This document shows positions 34,994 to 48,500 of a stretch of 64,000 nucleotides of DNA, in pieces (within the stretch, counting starts at the first letter, position 1; each line of letters starts with the position of its first letter). A model generated the notes under the pieces. The model made no database searches, had not been told where the DNA came from, and saw only the letters and a program-made list of their open reading frames with translations. Position numbers and translations under genes: made by a program. The DNA lies in assembly GCF_008831285.2 (NCBI RefSeq), contig NC_045143.1, positions 1,895,503 to 1,959,502 on the forward strand. Direction: 5' to 3'. Source of the DNA: Nymphaea colorata (taxonomy: Eukaryota; Streptophyta; Magnoliopsida; Nymphaeales; Nymphaeaceae).

Positions 34994-37349
34994 GTGAGGG
35001 TTAGGTGAAGCCTATCTTGAATGATCTTTTGGCAGCACACCGGGTCATGGGCTGCCGTATGAAATTAACATGAACTTGAGCTGACAATATAAATTTGGCA
35101 CATGCAAACGGCTCGCTTGATTTGGTAAGTAAATAATGCACTTACGTGTACAATATCATGCCTAACCATATACGTTTTTATCTGCTTGACAGCGCTTCGA
35201 TTACTTCAAATCAAGCATAATGTGGATCATAGACTTAATCTTGAGGGGGAAAACTGCCTAAGCTAGAATGCGAAGCAGGTGTAATCCTCTGCACACACAG
35301 TTAGAATTGGAAACACTTTGAATTAGGGGTGGTTTAAGTATCGAGAGGATTGGCGCAATGAATAAGATGAGAGCTGACACGCGAGCAGCTTTTGTTTAAT
35401 CTATTCAAATGGAACATAAGCTTTCAACCCGAATCTAAAAATATGTATTGTGGCAACCAGAGGAGTAAGTGTTGGGAGACCAGGTGAAGATGAAGTATTT
35501 CAGTCTACCGTCCAACAAGAAGGTCAAAACCCTCCACTCAACCCCACATCCTTCAAAGGTCCACGCTTGCTTTTGATGCTTTAAGAAAAGCACTCTCGTA
35601 TGCTTTAATTTGCACATCAATGTCATTCTTTTGTAGCTCAGATATCAATGATTCAAAATGAAAATTGGCCGCCTACAGCTTCGCCCCACTGAATGTGCCA
35701 ACGTCCATGAGGATTGCTGGAACATGTGGCAATAACCAACAAGAACGGCGCAGTTCTGGTTAGGCAAATTACATGAAATAATGTGTTTTATTGCCGTGTT
35801 TATGTATGGATCTGGTTTTTGACCCAATATCAATGGTCCACCTATGGCTATGACCCCAGAAAAGGGGGACGACGGCGCGGGATTCAATTGACCAACTTGA
35901 GGTCGCAACTCCTAAGCGATAAGGCCTGGGACCCACAACTGCCACCTTTCGTAGACCAACATAGCTTCGGATGGAACTCAAAAGAGAAAGCTAAATAATT
36001 TCACTTGCAAGTGTAAGTTATAACTTAAAAAGAAAATTTAATTGTAAATTGATTTTTAGGTTTCCAAATATAAAAATCTTGTTAAGGCACTTGGATTTGT
36101 GAAAAAAAAAAAAAGGCAACTTGTTAGAAAAGAGACTTAGAAGAGTGTATTGCACACAAAGCGTATCAAATCACTTTCCAATGACATGTACATGCTTCAA
36201 AACAACAACTAAACACATGGAGAGAGAGACACATTGGGACGTAATCATCATGGTAGTTTATCATGTTCATTGATTTTGGGTAACTAATTAACACACATAT
36301 ATACACACACACAAAGAAAGAGGGAGAGGTGGCAAAAGCCCTGCCAAGTAGCCCGGCAATCCTCAACTCAAATCAACACTCCTGTGTTCCTCAATGTTAT
36401 AAAGATTATGTGCTCCAAACTGAGGATGTGGGTTTACATTCCATTAGTTCGACCAATTACACTACTTATCATGTGTGGGGATGAGAGAGAGAGAGAGAGA
36501 GAAAGCTGATAAAATCCGAATGCATAATACTCAGACTTAATGTCACACACGCGGACACCTATGCTTTAAGGAGGGTAGATTTTAACACCCAAAAAAATTA
36601 GAGAGAGAAAGAGAGTCCAGTAAACTAATAAAATCTCATGTACCCAATTATAGCTTCTAAAAAGCAGCAAAATGTCATGCAGCTAAAATAAATGCAGAAT
36701 ACATAAGAAAAAACATTGAGTTATTGACATTTTTTTTAGACGTTTATTTACGGAAAACCACTTGTAGCATAAAACTCTCAAGTTCATACCCAAATGACTC
36801 TAAGATTTTAACTTGCTTTGGGCCTTATGTGGACCTATGATACACCTTTCAACTTCAATGTCGCACAATGCTACCATTTACAACTTAGAGGAATAATACA
36901 CCAAAACATGACAAGGATTACGATATTCAAACCGCAGATCCCTGCAATGTGAACAGTTTTACTGCTCAGCTGCACTCTATGCCCTATGATGCGAGCTACC
37001 AACATTTGTTTCTCTTTCTTTCTTTTGCTTCGAGTTCAGAAGTCATAACTTTTTTTGTTTTTGGAACTCTTTTCTAAGAAAAGGAAACTGAATAAGTCAT
37101 GGCACAAATTCATGATTGCCAAACGAAATCGAATTTTTATGCGAAAACCATCGAACCTAAAGTGCATAAACCAGACAACTTCAAAGTAGGTCTGTCCTTA
37201 TATGGCCTATGTGCCATTGCTTTTTGGATCATGATCAAGGTAGATGACACTGGAGAGGCCAACGCTAGTCTCGCATGGATTTTGCTAGATAACCATTGCC
37301 TTCGTCCAGTCCCAATCTCACTCAGCACGCCGCTATAGTGATTTGACTT

Positions 37350-37500
37350 CAGTGGTGGAGCTAGAAATTTAAATAAGAGCGAACAGTAAGGACAGACACT
37401 GCACACCATGGGTTGGCCAAGTGGCTATATGTCAAAAGCCGAGCATGTCTCATTCTGACTGACTGCCAGTGACACAGTTAGAAATTTTTTGTTGTGGGGC
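37350..37500. mobile_element. hAT-like left termini, truncated elements
   Basis: CAGTGGTGGAGCTAGAAATT at 37350 and CAGTGACACAGTTAGAAATT at 37467 both resemble the left end of the 12475–12643 element. Neither has a matching right end or an 8-bp duplication in the following few hundred bases. They are probably fragments. Confidence 0.35.
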
Positions 37501-38459
37501 ACTAAATGACGACTTAAGAAAGAGCAGCAAAGTTTATCTTCAGCGGCCAAAGACGTGGCCAAAATGCTCACAATCAATGTTTGATTGAACAAGAACTCGG
37601 AGGCATAGGATCTTAGATTCTTGAATTTAAGGTCGGACCCTCCTCCCTAAAATCTGACGTTAAATCTATGTTTTTTAACATGTAGATTAAAGATCCACAA
37701 CGGAGGATCTCCCAAAGCACAACTTTTAATGGAGGATCAGATCTAAAATCCAAAGCTATCGAATGCAATCCTTAAGGGTGTGTTCTGATGGTTGAATCTA
37801 AATGAAAAACAAAACACAAGCCATCCAAATTTAGATTGTTTTTAAAGCTTAATTGACCAAATAAGATGAAATTTGTTGCAGTTAAAAGAACAAAACCCGA
37901 GGAAGACCGACAAGTTTACCCTCATTATTTCTTTCCGTTTTTAAGAGAGTCTTAAACAGCCATAAACCCTAAATAAAGAGAAAGATGCATTTTCTCCTCA
38001 GTAAGTGGCAGGAAGAGCGTATGCATTTTCTTATGAATCCGCAAGCGAAATTAGAGAAGGATGAAAGTGAGGGAGCCGGTGAGACGAGTTTGTGAGGAAA
38101 AAAGAAGAAAGAGAAGATCACGCATCATCTGCGTGGGGCTCCACCTGTAAGAGAGACCCCACAGTCATGTTCAGTCAAAATTTGGTCAGTCAAAAAAAAA
38201 AAACTGCAAGGAGTCCAACACTAATCATGAATCATGATTGGCAGCAATCGGATACACAGCGCAAATGGCCAAGTTTTTATATATAAATATATATATATAT
38301 ATATAAAGAGAGAGAGAGAGAGAGAATAAATGGTGAAAAAGAATCTGTGAAGTAAAGTTGTTTAAGACAATCAGAATAAGCAAAATGACAAGACGTTCCA
38401 GACAATTGTGACAGTTGAAAGTCACACAAATTCCTAAAGTCACTAACAAGATGAAGACC

Positions 38460-39180
38460 AAACCACCCGAAGCACACTGATATTGGATGTAGATATACAC
38501 GAGAGAGAGAAGAGAGAACCAAATGGAAAGAAGAGAGAGAGGGAGGAGTCTTCCGGATCATAAATACTTGTACACAAGTGTAGATGGAGAAACATTAAAA
38601 ATTGAAGTGATAAGAAGTATGTCTGCGTGTTTCTCTTTTTTTAAAGATCGAGCAAAAAGTAGAGAGGGAGAGAGAGGGAGAATAAAAAAGAAAAGGATCG
38701 AAAGAAGGAAGAGAGAAAAAAAGGGGAGCGCTCTCTTCCCGCACCCGACCCCGCTGGTCCATGGTCCCCCTGCCAGAGATCCGGTCTGCTAATTCTCCTT
38801 TTTTCTGCCCTTACTGCCCGACCCTTCTCCTGCTCGTAGTCTCTCTCCTTCTCTCTCACTTGCCCGCTGCCTGTTTTGCTCACTCCACCACCTTCCCCCT
38901 CTCTCTCTCATGGTGTGAGCTCTTCAATGGAAGAAGAGATGAAGGGTGGCGCTGTGGGGTCTGTGGGAAGATAAAAAAAAAAAAAACTCACTTGCACCCG
39001 TGGTCCTTCTCCTTCCCCCGTTTCCCCCGGGCAGATTCATCTCTGTCTCTCTCTCCTGTGACTCACTGACCCTTTGAAGAGTCTGAGTCTGACTAATCTT
39101 CTTCTTCTTTTTCAGTTGATTGGTGAATGTGGGGACGACACAAAGACGTCTCCGGTGGAGGGGGAGAGAGAAGAGAGAGA
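38460..39180. promoter_or_regulatory. GA-rich then CT-rich region upstream of the kinase start
   Basis: The plus strand is strongly GA-rich up to about 38735 and becomes CT-rich from about 38740 to 39060. Such GA/CT tracts (GAGA-like elements, pyrimidine patches) are common around plant transcription start sites, so this probably contains the core promoter and 5′ leader of the kinase gene. The start site is not defined by sequence. Confidence 0.4.
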
Positions 39181-39671
39181 AACGGAGTGAAGGGCTCTTC
39201 TTCTCCTTATCTTTGAGAAAAAGTTAGGGATTTCCTGGTCCATCGTTTTCTTTCCTTCCTCCGGTTTGTTGGGCGTGCTGTCTCCCTCCTCTTTCGTCTT
39301 CTTCTTTTTCCCTTCTTTCCATGATCTTCTTGGATTGAGAAATCTCAGTGGTGGATTTGGAGATTGGCCTTGATTTGCAGGCTTGGTTTGGAAGAGGCTT
39401 GGAGGCTTAAGATTTCTGGATGCATTTTTGCCTGCTCCACTTTTCTTGAGACTCCGTCTCACCTGACTCTGTAGGGGGATCATCTACTTGTAGGATTTTG
39501 TTGGCTACATGCATTGTCTTCATTGAGGAATTTTTTTCCCTTTTTCTATTTGTCCTTTAAGGATTTTTCCATTTTCATCAAATAACGACCACGTGGAGTT
39601 TGTGAAAGGGGAGTTCTGTAGAATGGTGGTATTCCTGTTGTTCTTTTAGCATCCAGATTGTCAAAAAGGGG

Positions 39672-42592
39672 ATGGGTCTGGGACCTGGAACTGTTCAGGT
39701 GGAGGCGTGGGAGCATGTGGGGAAGTCAAGAGGAAGGAAGAAGAAGGATGGTGTGGAGGATCCTGGATGCTGGAATTTTAAGATTAGGTTTATGGGTAGT
39801 TGCATCTCTTCTAGATCTAAGGTGGATAGCTCTATCAGCAGCACCAGCACTTATTACGGTAACCCGTCATTTTCTTTTTTGCCTTGCATTTTTTTTTTCA
39901 TTCTTTAGAACTTGTCTCTTGAAGTTGTTTTTCCGCCATTCCCTTATGTTTTTCTTTGAGTAAGTAGCTAATGGCACTTCTTTATTTATTTCCGATCTTA
40001 GCGATCGATGAATAATGTTATTTATTTTATTTTCATGATTAATAGTCTTTTGCGAATTTCACGAGGGTAGAATAGTTCTGTTTTGCTGCTTATAAAGGGT
40101 TTTATCTTCTCATCACTGGTCACTTTGCTGAGCGTGAAAGATTTGCTATCCTGTTTGTTGTCTATGCAAGATAAAGGTAGTGAGGTAATAGTTATGAGCG
40201 GAAAAAGCTGTTGAACTTGGGAAAAAAGATATACAATTGTGGGCAGACTTGGCGCATTGATGTTTTCTGTTAGTGTTACATATCTTTGTCGCCATGAATC
40301 TTTTGATATGTATTTTTGGTTTTTCACTAAAACTTATGTAGCTATCACCATGTGGTTGGAATACGACTTTTGTGAAAGTACTAAATTGAGCTATTGAAGC
40401 TTGACCTGGTGATATTCGTTAACTTTCTTTTAGGGCTTGTCTTAACGCATCTTTAATTTCTTTAAGGCTAACTATTTCTGTTGGTCCTTGATTCAGCGGA
40501 AAGTAAATCAACAAATGAAGGTAGTAGAGACCAGCCTACTGTGCCTGCTGGGTCCTCCACAACCACCAGCAATCCCGAAAGCAGTATATCAACACCCAAT
40601 GTTGGTGAAGATTTTAAAGTTGCTTCGCAGCTTAGGAAGTTTGCCTTTAATGATCTCAAATATGCAACAAGAAACTTCAGACCAGAAAGTTTACTTGGTG
40701 AAGGAGGATTTGGTTGTGTCTTTAAAGGTTGGATTGAAGAGAATGGGACGGCACCCATGAAGCCAGGAACTGGACTTACAGTTGCTGTTAAGACGCTCAA
40801 TCATGATGGGCTTCAGGGTCACAAAGAGTGGCTGGTAATTGTTGTCATTTACTTAAAATAACATACTCGTGTTTTAAATGTTTGTACTCATGGATGCTTG
40901 AGCATATCTGTTTGTTCATTTTGCAGGCTGAAGTCAACTTTTTAGGTGACTTAGTCCATCCTAATTTGGTCAAGCTAATTGGATACTGCATTGAAGATGA
41001 TCAAAGGTTGCTCGTATATGAGTTTATGCCCCGAGGAAGCTTGGAAAATCATCTTTTCAGAAGTATGTGATTCTTGCTTTTCTAACCTCTAGGAACTTGG
41101 CACTTCTATTTCAGTTATTTAGGGAACTCTGCTGGAAATTTCCTTTTCCATGAAAGGGATGGGCTGGAGAACAAGCTGAGCCACTTTGGTCTGGCTTGTA
41201 TTTGGTTATTAAGAGCTCGTTCAATTTTTTGAACAGATTTTGCAAATGAAACACAAAGATAGGTGGTTTGGCTCGTTAAGCTTGCTGAAATTAGTGTATG
41301 TGTTCTCAACATAATTGACATGGCATAGGTAAATACGAGACAGATGGTTGAAGTAGTTTGTCCTTATCAGAACACTCTTAGGGTTACAGTTTTCTTGCTT
41401 CTATTTCAAAAATACACGCCTTTTTTGTCTTTCCTTTCTGGTGTCTGTGTTTTTTCATGTCACACATATTTAGGTGCCATTGTAGTTTACATGCTAAACC
41501 TTTTTCCATTTTTTTTATTGCACTTGAGTAGGAAAAATACGTATTAAGCCTGTAGTAATGCATTAGTTTTTCTTTCACCTTTTTTATTTCTTCTAAGCTC
41601 GTAGTAAATATGCTAGTTTCTGTTGCTCCGTTCTGTTTCTGGGGAAACAAGAAATAAAAATATTTGGATCTTTAATGCACCATTATCATTATTAATTACA
41701 GATGTCATGATTTTGTTGTTTTCACTTTCTTTCCTCTTCCAGTTTTGTTATGCAGCCCTCTATTCCAAAAGATACTGATAACCAGTTCTGCTTTTGTTAG
41801 GGTCTCTGCCACTTCCGTGGAACATCAGAATGAAGATTGCCCTTGGTGCTGCCAAAGGCCTTGCTTTTCTTCATGAAGAAGCTGAAAGGCCAGTAATCTA
41901 TCGGGACTTCAAGACGTCGAACATCCTGTTAGATGCGGTATGTCTAACATACTAGTAGATTCTGATTCTATTCATTGGATGCATTGTACCTATAAAAACC
42001 CATATGGTTTTAGTTCACTATTCTTCTTTTGATGTTAAGTTATTTGACTCCTTTAGTAATTGCAACCCTGACATGGACTTAACAATGAAGAGGTGCTTAT
42101 GTCTTTACATTACTGGTGTTAGTCTGCTATCAAATGACATAATAGTCTATGCATATTTATTTTTGTATGAACACGATAAGGATTAATCTCTATTTTCACT
42201 TTCATTTTCATTTTTATTTTCTTTGTTTGTAGCCTTTAGATAAAGGTTGCACTAGCAGCACTACCTGCTTTTATTTTTTCACCAATTCTTTTGATATGTA
42301 AAATTGTCTTTAGTTGAAGGACAAAGAAATTGAACATTTTTTCCTCTAGTGCAGTCCATTTCTAGATTCAACTTCCCCTTTTGTTCCTATTTCTCATGTA
42401 ACATCTAAATGAGGCTTAGCTGCATATGAGAAAAAAAGTCATTCTTTCACCCTTATTTTTGAAAAAGCTAGCTGGCAGCTTTGATGTTTTCAAGTAACAA
42501 GGAAGTATGAATCTAACACCATTTCATTGTCTTATTTAAATGTCCAAAATAGACAAACGGAAAATATTTCATATACACATAATGAAAAACAT

Positions 42593-42627
<35 letters not shown>

Positions 42628-44546
42628 ATGTGTATATATATATACAGAGAGAGCGAGTGTGGTAGGTGCTGGACAGTTAGATGTTAGATGGATGAGGAAC
42701 AGGTAGCTATCAGACCTTTATATATCAGATTTGATAGGAATAATCTGGACCCTTGATTTCAAGAAAACCCGACAGTAGAGATTAAATTGCAAATGTGGAA
42801 GTCAAGTTGTTTTTGAAGAGTCCGAAATGCCCCTCAAAAGTGATAAAGGGTTTCGTTTAAGGAAACTCATTTGTTTCCTTCTTATTTTCTCTCTTTCCTC
42901 ATTTTCAGGGTATTTTGGACTCTTGTAAAAAGTTAGCTCCTGTATTTGCAACTTAATCTCCACCATTTGATCTCTTTGTAATCGATGGTGTAGAATATTC
43001 CTATCAAAGTCTGGTATACGACAGACTGGTAGCTACTTGTTTCCCTATATTGCAACTTCTGTGTGAACACTCTTTTGTGGTTGTCTTTATTTGCTGTTGG
43101 CTTTCCGGTTCACAACTCATTTGCAAAATACCTTCCTTTAGGAATACAATGCCAAGCTCTCTGATTTTGGTCTGGCGAAAGATGGTCCTGAAGGTGATAA
43201 GACTCATGTTTCAACTCGAGTCATGGGAACTTATGGCTATGCAGCCCCTGAATATGTAATGACTGGTGAGTTTTAACCTTTTGTGCTTTCATGCTTCGAC
43301 TTTATATTGCCCTTTTCTTTCTTTTGCCTACTTATTGTTTTCTAGAAACATATCTAAGCTTCTATTTCTATTTAAATTATTTGCTTTTAAGGTTGTTATC
43401 CTGCTTGGTGTTTGTTTCTTCTTGATGCTTGAAAATTCTGCTGCTAGGTTAATTTCTGAGCATCTAGAATTTTGTACGAACATGCTTAAACTTTTCACTA
43501 TCCAGCTGGTTGCTGCTTAGCATTGACTGCAGTCACATTTAAAGTGGTCTTTGAGGGTCAAGGTTATTAGATAGGAGCTCATCATAGTTACCAATGTAGA
43601 ATATTTTCTTATTTGTAGTTGAAGTCTTGAAATGAGTTATTAAATTCTTAGTTTGTATCCTCAAATTTCATTTGTTATATGGATATTGTGGTTTCCTTTG
43701 TACATATGATCATAATGATTTTTACCTTTCATTAAGAGGTTAATCGAGACTTGCAAACATCATGTAAAAATCAAGTTAGGAATCAATGGACAGACAATCC
43801 CAATGTCTATTCTTCGTGGACAAGGAGATAATTCATATGAAATTATGAGTTCCTCTTCAAAGTAATAATTTAGAGTTTGGGATTTGATTATCCATCCATT
43901 TCTTTGATTGGTGGTATTCCGGGAATTCAATTCTAGCTGATGGTCTATGTTCAAGTTTTCAACTCATGGTGAATTTGTTCATGTTCTGTTTGTCATGATA
44001 AGTCTGAAGCTAAGCCCTTTCCAATTTTTAAACCTTCTGATCGGATCTTCCTCTGCAGGGCATTTGACGTCCAAGAGTGATGTCTACAGTTTTGGTGTTG
44101 TCCTTCTGGAGATGTTAACTGGCCGAAGATCTATGGACAAGAGCAGACCCAATGGCGAACACAATCTTGTGGAGTGGGCACGGCCTTACCTTGGTGAAAG
44201 GCGCCGTTTTTATCGCCTCGTGGACCCCCGGTTGGAAGGTCATTTCTCCATTAAAGGTGCACAAAAAGCAGCACAACTAGCAGCTCACTGCCTTAGTCGA
44301 GATCCGAAAGCTAGGCCGCTGATGAGTGAAGTCGTCGACTCCCTCAAACCCCTTATAAACCTCAAGGACATGGCCAGTTCCTCCTACAACTTCCAAGCAT
44401 TCCAAGCAGAGCGTATTAGTGCTCATCTGCATGCAAGAAGCTCTAAAGGCCAAACTCATGCTTCAAGGAATGGTCCAGTAAGGACTCTGTCGAATGGAGC
44501 CCATGCTTCTCCGCACATGCGCTCACCGAAGGGTAAACAGCAATAG
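39672..44546 (+). CDS. Receptor-like cytoplasmic kinase of the PBL34/35/36 type (RLCK-VII), 469 aa
   Basis: A serine/threonine kinase that acts at the plasma membrane downstream of pattern-recognition receptors; PBL34-type kinases are known from Arabidopsis immune signalling. Exons are 39672–39858, 40497–40834, 40927–41062, 41801–41937, 43142–43265 and 44059–44546, all GT–AG with matching phases. Residues 1–62 are a variable basic N-terminus, and 64–110 a Ser/Thr-rich linker. The kinase domain starts at about 113: Gly loop GEGGFGCV (130–137), ATP-anchoring K161 in VAVK, catalytic YRDFKTSN (254–261), DFG (274–276) and [10 protein letters not shown] (295–304). All catalytic residues are intact, so it should be active. 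LTGRRSMDK and [20 protein letters not shown] are RLCK-VII signatures. The C-tail is Ser- and Arg-rich. An internal [10 protein letters not shown] at residue 41 is a consensus acylation site if translation starts there. The downstream gene is convergent. Confidence 0.95.
42593..42655. repeat. (TA)n/(TATG)n/(GA)n microsatellite in kinase intron 4
   Basis: A compound dinucleotide and tetranucleotide tract inside the 1,204-bp fourth intron, followed by GAGAGAG. It is distant from the splice sites. Confidence 0.85.
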
Positions 44547-45521
44547 AATCCTCCTTTTCTTCTTACAGGATCATATCTGTAGGCTTTGAGATTGAATGGT
44601 CTATGCCATAGAGTTATGCGAGCGTTGGACGGCGGCATTAGTTTTGCCCTTTAATGTGGTTTTAGTTGTCAATCTTTTCATGGAGGAGGAAGTCAAGGAG
44701 GGGAATTGGCATAGCCTTGTACGCGTTATTGTTTGTTCTAACTGTGAAAATCTGCTAGTGCTTCAACGGTCCTTTGTCCTAAAGCGAGTAATTGTTTGCA
44801 TCTTGGTCCTGCGTCCATGCGTGTGGTCATGTTAATGAATGCCTGAGAGAGAGATGGGGGCAGAGGCTGGAAAAGATCATGATAAATTCTCAATGCGCTG
44901 GAAAGATCATGATAGATTCTCGGTAATGTATCCTGCAATTGATGTTGCATTGCTGGCGAGTTTTCTGCTATGATATACTATAAAATCCAGAAGAAGGTAA
45001 ACCTCTCTCTGAATCTGCATATTATACAAAATCAAGCCTACCACTGGATCTTCTAACGTCTAAGATTGAAAGGGATCAGAATTAAACTTTTTATCTTTCG
45101 AGAAGCAACTTCGAAGAACTGAGATGACTTGAATAACAATATCCAACATGTAACATCGAAATCCACTGGAAACATCTGTTTTTATAGCAATGGCAGTTGG
45201 CACTGCCCTAGTGCGTGCGGTAATGTCTTTTGATATGCTATACAGCATAGCCTTTTCAATTATTCCTAAATTGCTGAGAGCAACTAGTCTTCTCCTGCAT
45301 ACCCCCTGTGCTGCTTCTGAAGATCCTTGCTGTTTCAAACGGCACGGTCGGGGCAACGATCATATAATTGGTTTACTTTTGCATATCGGAGAGGGGGCAC
45401 ACACTCAGCTTAGCTCCGGCAACATCTCTTGCTAGTTTGTCATGAAGTCTTTATTTCTCAAGGAGAATATACGAAGTCGTTGGAATTTTCAGCTTCATTT
45501 CAATCACAGATCAGTTGCCTT
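44547..45521. other. Shared 3′ region of two convergent genes
   Basis: It contains the 3′ UTR of the kinase gene on the plus strand and that of the dioxygenase gene on the minus strand. No exon or repeat was recognised. GGAAAAGATCATGATA and GGAAAGATCATGATA lie about 25 bp apart near 44869–44913. Confidence 0.5.
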
Positions 45522-48500
45522 TTATACAGATTTTCGACTAAGCTGGCCCTTTGACGTGCTTTCAAAAATCTTGTCTGCATTGCCGACCTCAAAGCCATCG
45601 CGCCGGTGGAACTCCTTGATCTGTGTTAAAATACCATAAACACAACCATTAGATGAATCATGTCTGCAACTAATTGAAGCGCCTGTGGCCCCTATGTTGG
45701 TGAATAAGGACAAAATTAACGGTTGTATTATACTTTTATGCAAATCTGAAAGTAAATCTGGTAAGATAACTGTGGGACGAGTAGAAAAGAGAGGATGAAG
45801 AATTTCTCTGCATAACTTCTCAGCCTTCTTACCTCGAACAGAGGCATCTTATTTTAGCATAACCTTTGACAAATTTATGGGTGTTTTGACAACATGAAAA
45901 AAATGTACTGACCTCATCTTCAGGCAAGTCGCTGTACTGTGGAAGCACCAGACGTTCTGCAAATTCGATGTATGAACATGGAACAGATTCCATGATATTG
46001 TCAGCAAAATGGAAGGATGTCGAATCTGCTACTGTAGAACTTTGCAACAGAAGCCCATCGGGGCTCACTGCTTCCAATAACAGAACACGCGCCAGAAGTT
46101 GACAGTCAGAACTTGCATGCGAACATCAGTTGGTTCAAGAAATTAATTTTCACTAAGAGGCAAACAAGCCATTTCTACACTTCCATCCAGCAATTAGGTA
46201 TCGAACCAAGAAAAAGTGAGCACTTGTAGCCAAGTACTGACAATATAAGAAGTTCAACGAAATTAAATACTAGTACTGGATTATTTCTGGATTCTAGTAG
46301 TTTTCCAATGTTTAAGTGACAGATGTCCACAATGGCTGACACATCCACAACATGAATAAAGAACTAATAAATCAAACAATGAAACCATGAACAGATGAGA
46401 CCAGGGGTCCAACAAAAAAATGTATAATCAATCACATTCTGCAAAGTCATGCAGAATATTTTATTCGTATGTACCCCACAATGCTTAAAGCACAGCACTG
46501 TAAATGGAGATTTTGACAATGTCCAAAGTTTCCTGCAATCTCCCTTCTAAATTGGAAGCAATTTCAAGAGGCTTCGGTGCAGGGGTGAGGCTGGCGCATA
46601 AGTTGCTCCTTAGATAATGTGATTGTGTGGGGACTTTGTCGAAGCCTGCTTCCATGTCCAGAAGTGTACAGACAGGCACATCAGCAATTTAGGCTAGTTT
46701 AGGTGCTAGAGTTATAACAAAGAAACTGTTTGCTGAGCCTATCTCATCCATCTTCTCTCTTAGTTGTATCACAATGCAATGTCATTGCAAGAAGGATATA
46801 GATTGGTAAGCACTAGAATCATGTGGTTACAGAAACAGAATGATGTACCGTCACAAGCTAAAATATGGACAACAAGAAAAGGCAGACATTCCAAAAGATG
46901 TACGATATAAAAGCAAAATAGTCCTCATTGAAGTCAATTTTCGTACCGGTACAACATAAATATATGAACTCAAGCACTTGACTAGACATAAACAAAAAAC
47001 AGCATACAGGGGAAAAAGTTGATGTACAACCTTTTAGAAGGCCACCCTCAGAGTTTAATTTGAATCCACTCTCTTCAATGAACTTGTTGAGGTTTGCAAT
47101 GTCCCTAATACTTGATTTAAGTTGATGAGTAGAAACTGTGACGTGATTGAGTGCATAGCCATTGACGAGTGTCCATGCAGCATATTCACTTTCCCTGGGT
47201 ACCATCAAGAAGTTGGTGATTGCATGCAGAAAGCCAACACATAAGCCTGTAAATAGGAAAGCTTACACTAGAAACAAGGAAAAGTACATAGCTCTTACAG
47301 AAAAGGGGAGACGAAGGTTTGGAGTTAATCTACAACTATTGGTGATGTACAACAATGTTATTGACATAAAGTGTACCTAGATAGTTGTTGATAGTCAGCA
47401 TATGTGGGCTTCCCCCATGTCAAAGACCCAATGGAACTTGCGGTGGCTGCATATCTGTTTCCACAAGAGGATGCACTGGTGTATTTTCTTATTATATTCT
47501 GCACTTATCAAGGAAATATTGTTCAACAATTCCATTTTGATATGGGGCTCCAATATCACAACTACAATTGTCAAAAGATGAAGTGAGATGATTGTATGTA
47601 ATGATTTGACAATATTGCTAAATGGAAACATAAGAATTGTAAAAAAGAAATCAGCAAGCTGAGGAATGTAGCGGCTTCAACAATCAGATCTTGACATGAT
47701 TCTCAATATGTGAAAAACAATCAGACAACATGATTTCAAATTTAAGGTTTCAAAATGGGAAATGTAATGAATCCTGTACAAAAAATAGCAATGCATTTAA
47801 GACAACCATTTGCTTTCAAACCCAGGCATCATTTTCCACCTTTGTGTCCAAAAAGTTCAATGAGGAAAATGCTCGGTTAAATGCAATTAGATAAACTTTC
47901 ACTATCCTCGAAATATCTAGCAAGATGCAATGACTATTCTGCTGAAAATGTGCGACCAAACTAGGAACCCAACCAACATGATCACAACATGCCTGGGCTA
48001 CATGCTGAGATGATTGAATAATCCATTAATTCTACAGACCTGAGATGCATCTATGCTGTTAGGCAGAGATTTTGCACCATGACAGTCTAGAAGATAATGA
48101 CATCATATCATCAGGGGATACTTCAAATGGCTATCAACCAGCAAAATCAGGAGCAGCAAACATAGTTTTGCCATGTAAGCATTTTCTTTCCTCTCCCTTT
48201 GTCACCCAAAAATGCATAGTGATCTTGTCACACTCGGATTTTCCAACACATGTGAAGGCACTCACAAGCATGTTTTAAAGCCATATATTAGGAAAATTTT
48301 CAGACTCGTAGCATATATGGACTACTGGCACAAATAAGTTTAGTTTCTGAACTGATACCTTTTGCACACTCAAATTATCAAGATTGGACAACGCAAGGAT
48401 ATTTTGGGACATAAAGAAACATGAAATCCATCTTCTTCATGATACCTTCATGCTATCCATGGCGCTAGCAGGAAACTGAAGCAGAACACACTTAAAACAG

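Larger units (their letters stand above)
31103..39671. other. Gene-poor interval between PPR and kinase genes
   Basis: No gene was recognised. The stretch contains (AT)n at about 32409–32436, an in-frame 51-bp tandem duplication (33564–33660), an alternating AT/GT/GC tract (34841–34886), a box A-like SINE head (about 34976), hAT-like left termini (37350 and 37467), a (GA)n run at about 36483–36503, an AT/GA tract (about 38280–38325), and the purine/pyrimidine-biased leader of the kinase gene from about 38460. A 92-codon minus-strand frame at 32085–32363 has no recognised motif. Confidence 0.5.

Noticed and set aside
36374-36480. Possible minus-strand SINE (GTGTAATTGGTCGAAC, AGTTTGGAGCAC)
   Set aside because: Both promoter-like boxes are weak and there are no boundaries; not distinguishable from chance.
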